64,000 nt of DNA, taken from Bradyrhizobium archetypum (GTDB lineage: Bacteria; Pseudomonadota; Alphaproteobacteria; Rhizobiales; Xanthobacteraceae). Location of the stretch: contig NZ_JAAVLW010000005.1 of the NCBI RefSeq assembly GCF_013114835.1, forward strand, positions 124,001-188,000. The letters are read 5' to 3'. Positions within the stretch are counted from its first letter, which is position 1; each line of letters begins with the position of its first letter. This document shows positions 35,615 to 44,095 of the stretch, piece by piece. The position numbers and the translations under genes were made by a program. The notes below the pieces were generated by a model that did no database searches, had not been told where the DNA came from, and was given only the letters and a program-made list of their open reading frames with translations.

Positions 35615-35860
35615 ATGGACAGGCAGGAAACAGGCGGGCAGGAGTCCGGCAAGCAGGAAGCAAGCTACGACTACCTTCGCTACAAGCAATTGCTGGCCGA
35701 TGCAGTCGACGAGACCAGGCGGCTCGAACTGATCGAGATCATTGTCAGGGAGAAAGCCCGCGAAAGGCTGGAGGCACAGCGGATCGCGGATCGGGTGGCG
35801 ATGACGGCGATGACCGTCGCCCGCGTTCTCCGGCCCGGCGGGCGGCGCGAAAGCTTCTAG
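35615..35860 (+). CDS. Small hypothetical cytoplasmic protein
   Basis: 81 residues with a Gln/Gly/Glu-rich N-terminus (MDRQETGGQESGKQEASYDY) and an amphipathic helical body (YKQLLADAVDETRRLELIEI, REKARERLEAQRIADRVAMT). No signal peptide and no recognised domain. I recall similar short proteins in Bradyrhizobium, without a function. The ribosome site is weak. Confidence 0.6.
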   Translation: MDRQETGGQESGKQEASYDYLRYKQLLADAVDETRRLELIEIIVREKARERLEAQRIADRVAMTAMTVARVLRPGGRRESF

Positions 35861-36088
35861 CGCGTTTCAAGCAAAGTATGCCTGCCGGACGTGATCCGTA
35901 GAGCACCGCAAGCCTGATGTAGTCGGCTCGTCAGCGTCGGTTCGGGTCATTTGCTATTCACGCAAGTCTCCCCTGCTCTGCCGGCTCGCTTTCGACGCTG
36001 GCATTTTGGCCCGGGTTCACTTACCTAGGCGCCATTCCGCGCCCGTGGGCGCCCAACCCCAAGAGTGAAAGCGACAAGGCCTCTTTAA

Positions 36089-36442
36089 ATGAGTGGATTC
36101 AAGGAACCGAACTTCGCGGACCGCCAGAAGGCCGCGATGCAGGCGCGGCAGAACATCCTGAACAAGTTTCGCGCCCAACCAGGACCTGATGATCCCGAGG
36201 TGAAGCGCCGTCAGGCCGAGCGCGAGGCCCTCGCCGCCGCCCGCGCCAAGGCACGAGAGGCAAAGGAAGCCGAAAAGGCCGAGCAGAAGCGCCGCGAGGC
36301 CGAGGCCGCTGCGGCGGAAGCGGCCAGGATCGCGCGCGAGAAGGAAGAGGAGGCCGCCAGACAGGCGGCGCTGGAAGCCGAGCAGAAGGCCAAGCGCGAC
36401 GCGCGGTACGCCGCGCGCAAGAGCAAGGGCAAGAAGAGGTAG
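36089..36442 (+). CDS. DUF6481-like coiled-coil protein
   Basis: 117 residues: a short N-terminal motif (MSGFKEPNFADRQKAAMQAR) then a long highly charged Ala/Glu/Lys/Arg helix (residues about 40-105) that should form a coiled coil, ending in a basic tail (RYAARKSKGKKR). The opening FKEPNFADRQKAA matches the DUF6481 family found in Bradyrhizobium and relatives, function unknown. The basic tail suggests nucleic-acid or ribosome association; this is inference only. Confidence 0.78.
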   Translation: MSGFKEPNFADRQKAAMQARQNILNKFRAQPGPDDPEVKRRQAEREALAAARAKAREAKEAEKAEQKRREAEAAAAEAARIAREKEEEAARQAALEAEQKAKRDARYAARKSKGKKR

Positions 36443-36484
36443 GCGGCGAGGCGCGGTCCGTGCTGGCACGCCTGCCCGGACTCG

Positions 36485-36557
36485 GTCATTCCGGGGTGGT
36501 GCGTTAGCACCAGACCCGGAATCTCGGGTTCGATGCTGTGCATCGCCCCGGCATGAC
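36485..36557. repeat. REP-like palindrome between convergent genes
   Basis: Outer arms GTCATTCCGGGG and CCCCGGCATGAC (reverse complements with one mismatch) enclose an inner hairpin (GGTGC gtta GCACC with CCGGG/CCCGG). It resembles the dispersed palindromic units I recall from Bradyrhizobium genomes. It lies between the stops of the DUF6481-like gene (+) and the MXKDX gene (-), where it can act as a bidirectional transcript end. Confidence 0.65.
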
Positions 36558-36565
36558 GGTGCGGC

Positions 36566-36802
36566 TCAGTTCTTCTTCATGCCGTCGTCTTTTTTCATGC
36601 CGTCTTTCATCATGCCATCGTGCTTCATGCCGTCCTTCTTCATCATGCCGTCATCTTTCTTCATCGCGTCCTTGGACATGGATTCCTTCTTCATGCCGTC
36701 GTCCTTGCCCATCTTGTCCTGAGCGAAGGCGGCTGGCGCGAAGGCAAGGCCAAGCGAAACGAGCGCGGCAGAAAGGCCGAGGCTGAAGCGGGTCGTGGTC
36801 AT
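36566..36802 (-). CDS. Pentapeptide MXKDX repeat exported protein
   Basis: 78 residues. The signal peptide MTTTRFSLGLSAALVSLGLA is cleaved near AFA-Q. The mature protein is almost entirely a Met/Lys/Asp repeat (DKMGKDDGMKKESMSKDAMK, KKDGMKHDGMMKDGMKKDDG), the MXKDX family. Such Met- and His/Asp-rich chains may bind metal such as copper, which is inference. AAGGA lies nine bases before the ATG at 36802; a start at 36832 would add ten residues ahead of the signal. Confidence 0.88.
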   Translation of the reverse strand: MTTTRFSLGLSAALVSLGLAFAPAAFAQDKMGKDDGMKKESMSKDAMKKDDGMMKKDGMKHDGMMKDGMKKDDGMKKN

Positions 36803-37198
36803 GGGTGGTCGTCCTTTGGGTTGGTTTCTCAAGATGCGACATCTGCCGCTTCCCCAACGACGATGCTGCGACCGGCTTCGTTACCCGCCATACCCAAAAA
36901 TTTCTTCCATTCTCACGGTTAGTTGAAGCCGGCAAAATGATGGCGCTCGTGCTCCGCGGGTGCCCGATGTTGGACGCATTATTGACGGAGTCTTCTGCGA
37001 ACGGCTGTCCCCGGGGCGTGCGCCGCAACCGTAGCGGGCTTTGGTCTGGGGCTGGGATCAGGGCTTGCCGTCGCGCACCACCTCGACCTATCACACCGCC
37101 TCGAACTATCAGACTAGAGCCACTTCGGGACGAATACCGGCTTGGATGGGCTGCCGGTCCGGATCGCCGACCCAAGAACCATTTGCAGGGGAGAAACC
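36803..37198. other. Intergenic region between MXKDX gene and TRAP operon
   Basis: About 396 bases between divergently transcribed genes. It contains no gene-like frame of quality. Promoters for both sides must lie here. A small direct echo (TATCACACCGCCTCGAAC / TATCAGACTAGAG) occurs near 37090-37120, but I would not name an operator. Confidence 0.45.
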
Positions 37199-38221
37199 AT
37201 GCTCACACGCCGCCATCTCATCGCATCGGCATTTGCCGCGCCCGCCGTTCTTCGCTTCGGCACCGGCACCGCCCATGCCGCCACCACGCTGAAGATCTCG
37301 CACCAATTCCCGGGCGGCACCATCGACAAGGGCGACTTCCGCGACCGGCTGTGCCGCACCTTCGCCGCTGAAGTCGCCAAGCGAAGCGGCGGCGAGATCG
37401 CGGCCGAAGTCTATCCGAACTCTTCGCTGATCAAGACCAACGCGCAATTTTCGGCGATGCGCAAAGGTGCGCTGGATATCAGCCTGTATCCGATGCCTTA
37501 CGCCGGCGGCGAATTGCCGGAGACCAATATCGGCCTGATGCCGGGCCTGGTTGCAACCTATGACCAGGGCCTACGCTGGAAGAAGGAGCCGGTTGGCAAG
37601 GCACTGACCGACTTCCTCGCCGACAAGGGGATCATTCTGCTGACCTGGATCTGGCAGGCTGGCGGCGTCGCCAGCCGTTCCCGACCGATCGTCCTCCCCG
37701 AAGACGCCAAGGGGCTGAAGGTGCGCGGCGGCTCGCGCGAAATGGACATGGTGCTGCAGACCGCGGGCGCTGCCGTGCTCTCGGTGCCGTCGAACGAAAT
37801 CTACGCCGCGATGCAGACCGGCGCCTGCGATGCCGGCATCACCTCCTCCACCAGCCTGATCTCGTTCCGCCTCGAAGAGGTCGCGAAGTCGCTGACCTCG
37901 GGTGCCGGCGCCTCTTACTGGTTCATGCTCGAGCCCTTGATGATGTCGAAGGCGATCTTCGACAAATTGCCCAAGAACCACCAGGACATCATCCTGTCGG
38001 TCGGCAGCGAACTGGAAGCGTTCGGCCGCAAGGGCGCACAGGACGACGATATCGAGGTCGCCAAGGTCTATGAGAAGGCCGGCGCCAAGGTCAGCAAGCT
38101 CGATGTCGCGACCGTCGGCAAGTGGCGGGACATCGCGCGCGATACCGCGTGGAAGGACTACAGCGCCAAGACGGCGACGTCGGCCAATCTGCTGAAGCTT
38201 GCCAGCGACGTTGCCGCATGA
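37199..38221 (+). CDS. TRAP transporter substrate-binding protein (DctP family), system 1
   Basis: 340-residue periplasmic receptor with a Tat-like signal (MLTRRHLIASAFAAPAVLRF). The DctP core includes KISHQFPGGTIDKGDFRDRL, ALDISLYPMPYAGGE and the substrate-clamp region around LKVRGGSREMDMVLQTAGA. It starts at 37199 after GGGGAG. It is the first gene of a P-Q-M TRAP operon with ATGA overlaps. TRAP systems import carboxylates with a sodium gradient. No catabolic gene is attached to this operon, so the substrate is open. Confidence 0.92.
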   Translation: MLTRRHLIASAFAAPAVLRFGTGTAHAATTLKISHQFPGGTIDKGDFRDRLCRTFAAEVAKRSGGEIAAEVYPNSSLIKTNAQFSAMRKGALDISLYPMPYAGGELPETNIGLMPGLVATYDQGLRWKKEPVGKALTDFLADKGIILLTWIWQAGGVASRSRPIVLPEDAKGLKVRGGSREMDMVLQTAGAAVLSVPSNEIYAAMQTGACDAGITSSTSLISFRLEEVAKSLTSGAGASYWFMLEPLMMSKAIFDKLPKNHQDIILSVGSELEAFGRKGAQDDDIEVAKVYEKAGAKVSKLDVATVGKWRDIARDTAWKDYSAKTATSANLLKLASDVAA

Positions 38222-38772
38222 TGCATGGTCCGGTTCCGGATCAGAAGGACCATTCCGAAGCCGCCACGGGCAATCCGCTCGTGGCGGCGCTCGGCCGGAC
38301 GCTGGCGCTATGCAACAGCGTCATCGTGGTCTTTGCCGCGCTCGCGCTGATCGCGGCCTGCGTGATCCTCAGTTACAGCGTGCTCGGCCGCGCCCTGTTC
38401 CACAGCCCCAACTACTGGCAGGACGAGGCGGCGGTGTTTCTGCTCGTCGGCGCCACCTTCATGACGGCTGCCTATGTGCAGGGCCAGCGCGGCCATATCG
38501 GCATTGAGGCCTTTGTCGGGCTGATGTCGCCGCTCGCCAACCGCATCCGGCTGTGGCTCGTCGATGTCGCGAGCCTGTTGTTCTGCGCCTTCTTTGCCTG
38601 GAAATCCTGGACGCTGGCGCATGAGGCCTATGTCGACGGCCAGGTGTCGAACTCGATGTGGTCGCCGCCGCTCGCGATCCCCTACGTCCTGATGGCACTG
38701 GGCATGACGCTGCTGTGCCTGCAGATCCTGTTGCAGATCATTATTCCCTTTGCTGGTGCTTCACGTCGATGA
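38218..38772 (+). CDS. TRAP transporter small permease (DctQ family), system 1
   Basis: 184-residue membrane protein with four helices, the usual DctQ topology; SPNYWQDEAAVFLLVGATF is the conserved W-x-D/E-E motif between helices 1 and 2. Its ATG at 38218 overlaps the dctP stop by 4 bases; a second ATG at 38221 is equally possible. The longer open frame from 38122 lies within dctP. Its stop overlaps dctM by 4 bases. Confidence 0.9.
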   Translation: MMHGPVPDQKDHSEAATGNPLVAALGRTLALCNSVIVVFAALALIAACVILSYSVLGRALFHSPNYWQDEAAVFLLVGATFMTAAYVQGQRGHIGIEAFVGLMSPLANRIRLWLVDVASLLFCAFFAWKSWTLAHEAYVDGQVSNSMWSPPLAIPYVLMALGMTLLCLQILLQIIIPFAGASRR

Positions 38773-40127
38773 GCGTTCTTGGAATTGGTATCAGTTACGG
38801 ACTGGCGACCCTGTTTGCGATGTTTTCCGGCATGCCCATTGCTTTTGCTTTGGGCGCCGTCGCGGTCGTCTTCATGGCGATCTACATGCCGGCTGCGTCA
38901 CTCGATACCGTGACGCAGAACGTCTACGAGGAAATGGCCTCGATCACGCTGCTGTCGATCCCGCTGTTCATTCTCAAGGGCGCGGCGATCGGCAAATCGC
39001 GCGCCGGTCAGGATCTTTATTCCGCGCTGCATGCCTGGCTGCATCGCGTGCCTGGCGGACTTGGCGTCGCCAACGTATTCGCCTGCGCGCTGTTTGCGGC
39101 CATGGCGGGCTCCTCGCCCGCGACCTGCTCGGCGATCGGTTCGGCCGGCATTCCCGAGATGCGCAAGCGCGGCTATTCCGGCGGCTTTGCTGCCGGCATC
39201 ATCGCCGCCGGCGGCACGCTCGGCATCCTGCTGCCGCCCTCGATCACCATGATCCTGTTCGCGGTCGCCGCGGAGAAATCGCTGGGACGGCTGTTCCTCG
39301 CCGGCATCGGCCCGGGATTGCTCCTGGTGACGCTGTTCGGCATCTACGCGGTGCTGCGCTTCCGCAAGGAGTTTGCGGCAGCGCAGGTGCTGTATGAAAA
39401 GACCGGAGCGGAAGCCGCCATCCTGCAGCGCGACGAATTCACGATGGCCGAGCGCTTCACCATGCTGCCGCGGGTGATCCCGTTCGTGCTGCTGCTGACC
39501 GGCGTGATGATCGCGCTGTATGGCGGCTACGCGACGCCATCGGAAACCGCAGGGTTAGGCGGGCTTCTGGCACTGGCGCTGATTGCGGTGATCTACAGCG
39601 TATGGCGGCCGAGCGACCTGTCGCCGATCCTCAAATCCACCATCCGCGAATCGACCATGCTGATGATGATCATCGGCATGTCGCTGCTCTATTCCTACGT
39701 GATGAGCTATTTGCACATTTCGCAGTCGGCGGCGGAATCCATCGTCGCCATGCATCTGCCGCGCTGGGAGCTATTGACCGCGATCCTGCTGATGGTGGTG
39801 GTGCTCGGCTTTTTCCTGCCGCCGGTGTCGATCATCCTGATGACCGCTCCGATCATCCTGCCGCCGCTGCGCGCCGCCAATTTCGACATTATCTGGTTCG
39901 GCGTGGTCATGACGATCGTGATGGAGATGGGGCTGATCCACCCGCCGGTCGGCCTGAACATCTTCGTCATTCGCAACGTCGCTCCCGACATTCCCTTGAG
40001 CGAAGTGATCTGGGGCACCCTGCCCTTCGTGCTGCTGATGATGCTGGCGGTGCTGTTGTTGTGCTTCTTCCCGGGGATTTCGACCTGGCTGCCGGATCTC
40101 GTAATGGGCCCGGATGGAGGGAGGTGA
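38769..40127 (+). CDS. TRAP transporter large permease (DctM family), system 1
   Basis: 452-residue membrane transport subunit with about 12 helices. Signature stretches are LLSIPLFILKGAAIGKSRAG, AMAGSSPATCSAIGSAGIPE, AGIIAAGGTLGILLPPSITM and MEMGLIHPPVGLNIFVIRNV. ATGA overlap with dctQ fixes the start at 38769. Twenty-one bases after the stop a REP-like palindrome begins, followed by a convergent GntR gene. Confidence 0.93.
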   Translation: MSVLGIGISYGLATLFAMFSGMPIAFALGAVAVVFMAIYMPAASLDTVTQNVYEEMASITLLSIPLFILKGAAIGKSRAGQDLYSALHAWLHRVPGGLGVANVFACALFAAMAGSSPATCSAIGSAGIPEMRKRGYSGGFAAGIIAAGGTLGILLPPSITMILFAVAAEKSLGRLFLAGIGPGLLLVTLFGIYAVLRFRKEFAAAQVLYEKTGAEAAILQRDEFTMAERFTMLPRVIPFVLLLTGVMIALYGGYATPSETAGLGGLLALALIAVIYSVWRPSDLSPILKSTIRESTMLMMIIGMSLLYSYVMSYLHISQSAAESIVAMHLPRWELLTAILLMVVVLGFFLPPVSIILMTAPIILPPLRAANFDIIWFGVVMTIVMEMGLIHPPVGLNIFVIRNVAPDIPLSEVIWGTLPFVLLMMLAVLLLCFFPGISTWLPDLVMGPDGGR

Positions 40128-40148
40128 GGCTTCCGATCGCTCTCACCC

Positions 40149-40234
40149 CGTCATTGCGAGCGAAGCGAAGCAATCCATCCCTCCGCGTATGAGGAAGGAT
40201 GGATTGCTTCGCGCTTTCGCTCCTCGCAATGACG
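40149..40234. repeat. Long REP-like palindrome between convergent genes
   Basis: Left arm CGTCATTGCGAGCGAAGCGA and right arm ending TCGCTCCTCGCAATGACG are near-perfect reverse complements, continuing inward through CAATCCATCC / GGATGGATTG, to form a stem of more than 30 bp with a small loop. I recall this GTCATTGCGAG family as dispersed in Bradyrhizobium and Rhodopseudomonas. It lies between dctM (+) and gntR (-) and may end both transcripts. Confidence 0.75.
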
Positions 40235-40261
40235 CGGTTAGGCCTGCGCCGATGTCAACCT

Positions 40262-40960
40262 TCACCGCCCGGCCCGCGCCGCGATCGAGCCGCCGCCCAC
40301 CACCTGCAACAGGTCCGTCCTGACAGCCTCGATATGCCGCTCGAGAAACCGGCAGGCCTCGTCGATCTTTTTCGCCCGGCATAGCGCGATCAGATGGGCG
40401 TGCTCCTTTTCGGCCTTCCCCATCGCCTTGGTGTTGGAAAGCTGCAGGCGCGTATAGCGGTCGCTGGTCTGCAATAGCGCCACGACGATCGCCTTGGTCC
40501 GCGGCCGCCGCGCGTGGGCGTACAGCGCCATATGGAAATCGGCATTGAGCTGCCCCCACTCGCTGACATTGCCCGCTTTGATCGCCTTCTCAAAGCGCTT
40601 CTGGATATCGTCCAGCGCGGCAAAATCTGCTTCCGCAAAATGCGGTGCGGACTGCGCCAGGAGCCGCGGCTCCATGATCCCGCGAAGATCGAACACGTCG
40701 TTGATTTCGTCGAGCGACAGCTCGGAGACGATCGCGCCTTTTTGCGGGACGATTCGCACCAACCCTTCGGCCTCGAGCTGAAACAGCGCTTCGCGCACCG
40801 GAATGCGGCTCACGCCATACGCGTCGCCGAGCGCATCCTGCCGCAGCTGGCAGCCGGCCGGATAGGTGCCGTCGAGAATGGCCTGCCTGAGCTGGTCGAC
40901 GATCGCGGCCGACAGCGTCCGGTGCTTCAGAGCGCCTTTCATTTGATCTTCCGTCATCAT
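40262..40960 (-). CDS. GntR-family (FCD) regulator between two TRAP operons
   Basis: 232-residue FadR-type regulator. The winged helix includes LRQDALGDAYGVSRIPVREA (about 40-59), and the FCD domain includes DLRGIMEPRLLAQSAPHFAE and NADFHMALYAHARR with metal-site histidines. It starts at 40960 after AAGGG; the frame is open to 41047. It is divergent from the second TRAP operon (dctQMP-dapA) and most likely regulates it; a perfect 15-bp palindrome lies between them. It is convergent with the first TRAP operon. Confidence 0.88.
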   Translation of the reverse strand: MMTEDQMKGALKHRTLSAAIVDQLRQAILDGTYPAGCQLRQDALGDAYGVSRIPVREALFQLEAEGLVRIVPQKGAIVSELSLDEINDVFDLRGIMEPRLLAQSAPHFAEADFAALDDIQKRFEKAIKAGNVSEWGQLNADFHMALYAHARRPRTKAIVVALLQTSDRYTRLQLSNTKAMGKAEKEHAHLIALCRAKKIDEACRFLERHIEAVRTDLLQVVGGGSIAARAGR

Positions 40961-41057
40961 TGCCGGCCCTTCCGATCGAGGCGGCCCTGTTTCGCACGTT
41001 GACGTGGCCCCGCCCCAGCAAAAGCTGTCCGTGCCCACAATCACCATTTGACAAGAT

Positions 41058-41072
41058 TGTATAAATTATACA
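41058..41072. promoter_or_regulatory. Palindromic operator, probable GntR binding site
   Basis: TGTATAAATTATACA is a perfect odd palindrome (arms TGTATAA and TTATACA) in the 158-base gap between gntR and the second TRAP operon. It contains a TATAAT on the minus strand (41065-41070), a good -10 for gntR. TTGACA at 41048-41053 is a -35-like element for the + strand. FadR-type regulators often bind TGTATACA-like sites. Confidence 0.6.
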
Positions 41073-41118
41073 CCCTCGAATAGCACGGGAAATTTCCGAG
41101 GGGGCAGCGGGGCTCTTC

Positions 41119-41742
41119 ATGATCGACCAGACGATTGCGCAAGCGCCGGCGTTCAGCGCCTGGCGGATCGTTGTCAGGGCTTCGAGTCTCCTGCTCGCCT
41201 TCGAGCGCATCGCCTTGATGAGCCTGATGTATCTCTTGACGGCATTGATCCTGGTGAACGTCGTCACCCGCTATTCGCATTTCCCGATCTACTGGATCGA
41301 TGAATCGGCGGTCTATTGCGTGGTCTGGCTGACCTTCATCGGCGCCTCCGCCATGACCCGGCTGCGGCTCGACTTCGCGGTCACGATGATGACCGAACGC
41401 TTGTCAGCGCGGAATCAGAAGATCGCGAAGGTCATCGCGACGGCAATGGTCGTCGTGTTCGGCGTGACCCTGATCATCACCTGCTTCCTCTGGATGGATC
41501 CGATCGGGTTGGCCCGCGCCGGTTTCGACGCGCGCAAGCTCGCCGCCGAGACGTTCAACTTCCTCTACACCGAGCGAACGCAGACGCTGAACTGGCCGAC
41601 CTGGGTGCTCTATCTGACGCTGCCGATCTTCGCGGTCTCCATGACCGTTCATGGGCTCGCAAACCTGCTCGAAGATCTCGAACTGGTGCCGCGGACGCCG
41701 CCGAAGGGCTTTCAGCTCTCCGAACTCGACGGGGTCAACTAG
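41119..41742 (+). CDS. TRAP transporter small permease (DctQ family), system 2
   Basis: 207-residue membrane protein with four helices. The DctQ motif is FPIYWIDESAVYCVVWLTFI. A longer periplasmic loop than in system 1 (MDPIGLARAGFDARKLAAET and after) separates helices 3 and 4. It is the first gene of a Q-M-P-dapA operon, downstream of the palindrome at 41058. The stop TAG shares one base with the GTG start of dctM. Confidence 0.88.
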   Translation: MIDQTIAQAPAFSAWRIVVRASSLLLAFERIALMSLMYLLTALILVNVVTRYSHFPIYWIDESAVYCVVWLTFIGASAMTRLRLDFAVTMMTERLSARNQKIAKVIATAMVVVFGVTLIITCFLWMDPIGLARAGFDARKLAAETFNFLYTERTQTLNWPTWVLYLTLPIFAVSMTVHGLANLLEDLELVPRTPPKGFQLSELDGVN

Positions 41743-43007
41743 TGATCACGTCAGCCGCCTTCATCGCGATCATGCTGGTCGGGGTGCCGATCGGCCTTTG
41801 CTTGTGCCTGGCCGGCTTCGTCTACATCATCGCGTCGGGCAATCCGGTGCTGTTCCAGTCCTACCCGCTGCAGCTTTTCGGCGGCGTCGACAGTTATGGA
41901 CTGATCGCGATCCCGCTGTTCATCCTGATCGGCGAAATCATGAACGGCGGCGGCATCACGCGGCGCATTGTCGACATGGCAATGGCCTTTGTCGGCTCGC
42001 TGAAAGGCGGGCTCGCCTACGTCAACATCCTCGCCAACATGTTCATCTCCTCCATCCTGGGATCTGCGACGGCGCAGGTCGCAATCATGGCGCAGATCAT
42101 GGTGCCGGAGATGGAAAAGAAGGGTTACGACAAGACCTTTGCCGCCGGTCTGACCGCCTACGGCGGCATGCTCGGACCGATCATTCCGCCCTCGGTGATG
42201 TTCGTGGTCTACAGCGTGCTGGCGCAGGTTTCCGTCAGCGACATGCTGATTGCCGGCATCGTACCGGGCGTGATCCTGACAGTGATGTTCTGCATCGTCA
42301 TCGCGTTGATGGGATACATCTACAACTATCCCAAGGCCGATTATCAGACCCCACGGCAGCGCGTGGCGACGATCCTGCGGACATCGCCGACGCTTCTCAT
42401 TCCCATCGTGATCGTCGGCAGCATCCTCGGCGGGCTCGCCAACGCGACGGAGTCCGCGGCCGTCGGCGCCGTGGCCGCCGCGCTGGTCGGAAAATACTGG
42501 ACCAAGGAATTCCAGTTTTCGCAGCTTCCGCAGATGATGCTGCGCGCCGGCATCTACTCGGCGATCGTGCTGTTCCTGGTCGCGGCTGCCGCCGTGTTCT
42601 CCTGGGTGCTGATCTTCGGCAAGGTGCCGCAGGAGACCGCGGGCTGGATCCAGTCGGTCGCCAAGGATCCCGTCAGCTTCATGCTCCTCTGCAACGTGAT
42701 CCTGCTGATCATCGGCACGGTGATCGATGGCATTCCCGGCCTGATCATGACGGTGCCGATCCTGCTGCCGGTTGCGACCGAGGTCTATCACATCGATCCG
42801 CGCCAGTTCGGCGTGGTGGTGGTGATCAATCTCGTGCTCGGATTGCTGTCACCTCCGGTCGGTCTTTGCTTCTTCGTGGCGGCCGCCGTCACCGGCGCCA
42901 AGCCCGGAAAGATGTTCATGGTGACGCTGCCGCTGTTCGGCATCTCCTGCATCCTTCTGGTGCTGCTGTCGCTCTACCCGCCCCTTTCCCTCGTCCTCAT
43001 CAAGTAA
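41742..43007 (+). CDS. TRAP transporter large permease (DctM family), system 2
   Basis: 421-residue membrane subunit. It starts with GTG at 41742 in the coupling TAGTG (MITSAAFIAIMLVGVPIGLC); the longer open frame from 41316 runs through dctQ. Family signatures are IAIPLFILIGEIMNGGGITR, GSATAQVAIMAQIMVPEMEK, YGGMLGPIIPPSVMFVVYSV and LGLLSPPVGLCFFVAAAVTG. Gene order differs from system 1 (P-Q-M there, Q-M-P here), so the two are not a simple tandem duplication. Confidence 0.92.
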   Translation: MITSAAFIAIMLVGVPIGLCLCLAGFVYIIASGNPVLFQSYPLQLFGGVDSYGLIAIPLFILIGEIMNGGGITRRIVDMAMAFVGSLKGGLAYVNILANMFISSILGSATAQVAIMAQIMVPEMEKKGYDKTFAAGLTAYGGMLGPIIPPSVMFVVYSVLAQVSVSDMLIAGIVPGVILTVMFCIVIALMGYIYNYPKADYQTPRQRVATILRTSPTLLIPIVIVGSILGGLANATESAAVGAVAAALVGKYWTKEFQFSQLPQMMLRAGIYSAIVLFLVAAAAVFSWVLIFGKVPQETAGWIQSVAKDPVSFMLLCNVILLIIGTVIDGIPGLIMTVPILLPVATEVYHIDPRQFGVVVVINLVLGLLSPPVGLCFFVAAAVTGAKPGKMFMVTLPLFGISCILLVLLSLYPPLSLVLIK

Positions 43008-43035
43008 ACCCGAAAACCCCTTTAGGAGCCTTGCC

Positions 43036-44019
43036 ATGTCTCTTTCGCGTCGCCGCTTCCTTGCCGCCAGCGCGGCCGTGCCGCTGTTCGCGCCGTCGCT
43101 GGCGCTGGCTCAAGCCAAGGAATTCCGCCTCGGCCTGATTACGCCCAATGGCCATTCCTGGAACAAGGCGGCGCTGAAGCTCGGCGACGATCTCAAGGCG
43201 GCGACCAACGGCCGTCTGACCATGACGGTGTTTCACTCCGGCCAACTCGGCAACGAGCCGGCGATGATGCAGCAATTGCAGTCCGGCGCGCTCGACATGG
43301 GATTCATCCAAGCCGCCGAGCTCGGCTCGCGCGTTCCGCACATCGCGGCAATCAATGCGCCCTACATCGTGCGCTCGACACCGTCGGTGGCGAAATTCGT
43401 CCGCCATCCGGCAGCGATCAAGCTGTTCGACGTGCTGCCACAGGAAACCGGCACGATCGGCCTCGGCTGGGGCATCACCGGCATGCGCGCCATCTTCTCG
43501 TCGAAAGACCTGACTGGTCTGGCCGATATTAAGGGCATGAAGCTGCGCATCAACCCGACGCCGGTCTACCGCGACTTCTATTCGTCGCTCGGCGCGGCGC
43601 CGACGCCGATCCCGACGCCCCAGGTGTTCGATGCCATGGCGAACGGCCAGGTCGACGGTCTCGAGGCGGATCTGGAGTTCTCCTGGAACCAGCGCTTCGA
43701 CAAGGTGTCAAAGGTCATCCTGCAGATGAACGCCGTCTTCATGCCGATGGCAGCCGTCGTCTCCGGCCGGGTCTGGCAATCGCTGCCGGCAGCCGACCGC
43801 GAGCTGATCACCAAGACGGTCAAGTCGACGCTCGATGCCCAAATCGACGAACTGGCCGGCAACGAGCCCAAGCTGATCGAGAACTTCAAGAACGCGCCGA
43901 TCCCCATCCGTCAGGTCCCCGCCGGAGATACCGAGGCGGTCATTGCCGAGTTCGACAAGGTCTGGCTGCCCAAGGCGCCTGTCCTTGCCGAGCTGCGGAA
44001 GGTCGGCGCAACGCTTTAA
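43036..44019 (+). CDS. TRAP transporter substrate-binding protein (DctP family), system 2
   Basis: 327-residue periplasmic receptor with a clear Tat signal (MSLSRRRFLAASAAVPLFAP, cleavage near ALA-Q). DctP features include SGQLGNEPAMMQQLQSGALD, the conserved arginine region KGMKLRINPTPVYRDFYSSL and VFDAMANGQVDGLEADLEFS. It lies 28 bases after dctM and 76 before the DapA-family gene. Specificity is probably for the acid handled by that aldolase. Confidence 0.92.
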   Translation: MSLSRRRFLAASAAVPLFAPSLALAQAKEFRLGLITPNGHSWNKAALKLGDDLKAATNGRLTMTVFHSGQLGNEPAMMQQLQSGALDMGFIQAAELGSRVPHIAAINAPYIVRSTPSVAKFVRHPAAIKLFDVLPQETGTIGLGWGITGMRAIFSSKDLTGLADIKGMKLRINPTPVYRDFYSSLGAAPTPIPTPQVFDAMANGQVDGLEADLEFSWNQRFDKVSKVILQMNAVFMPMAAVVSGRVWQSLPAADRELITKTVKSTLDAQIDELAGNEPKLIENFKNAPIPIRQVPAGDTEAVIAEFDKVWLPKAPVLAELRKVGATL

Positions 44020-44095
44020 CCCCCACCCATCGTTTCCAAACTAGCGCCTGGCGGTTTCAAACCATCCGCCGGCAAATCCCAATTGGAGCCAAATA

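Noticed and set aside
31512-37198. Genomic island inserted at tRNA-Arg
   Set aside because: No integrase, transposase or second copy of the tRNA 3' end was found; kept only as a weak comparison target.
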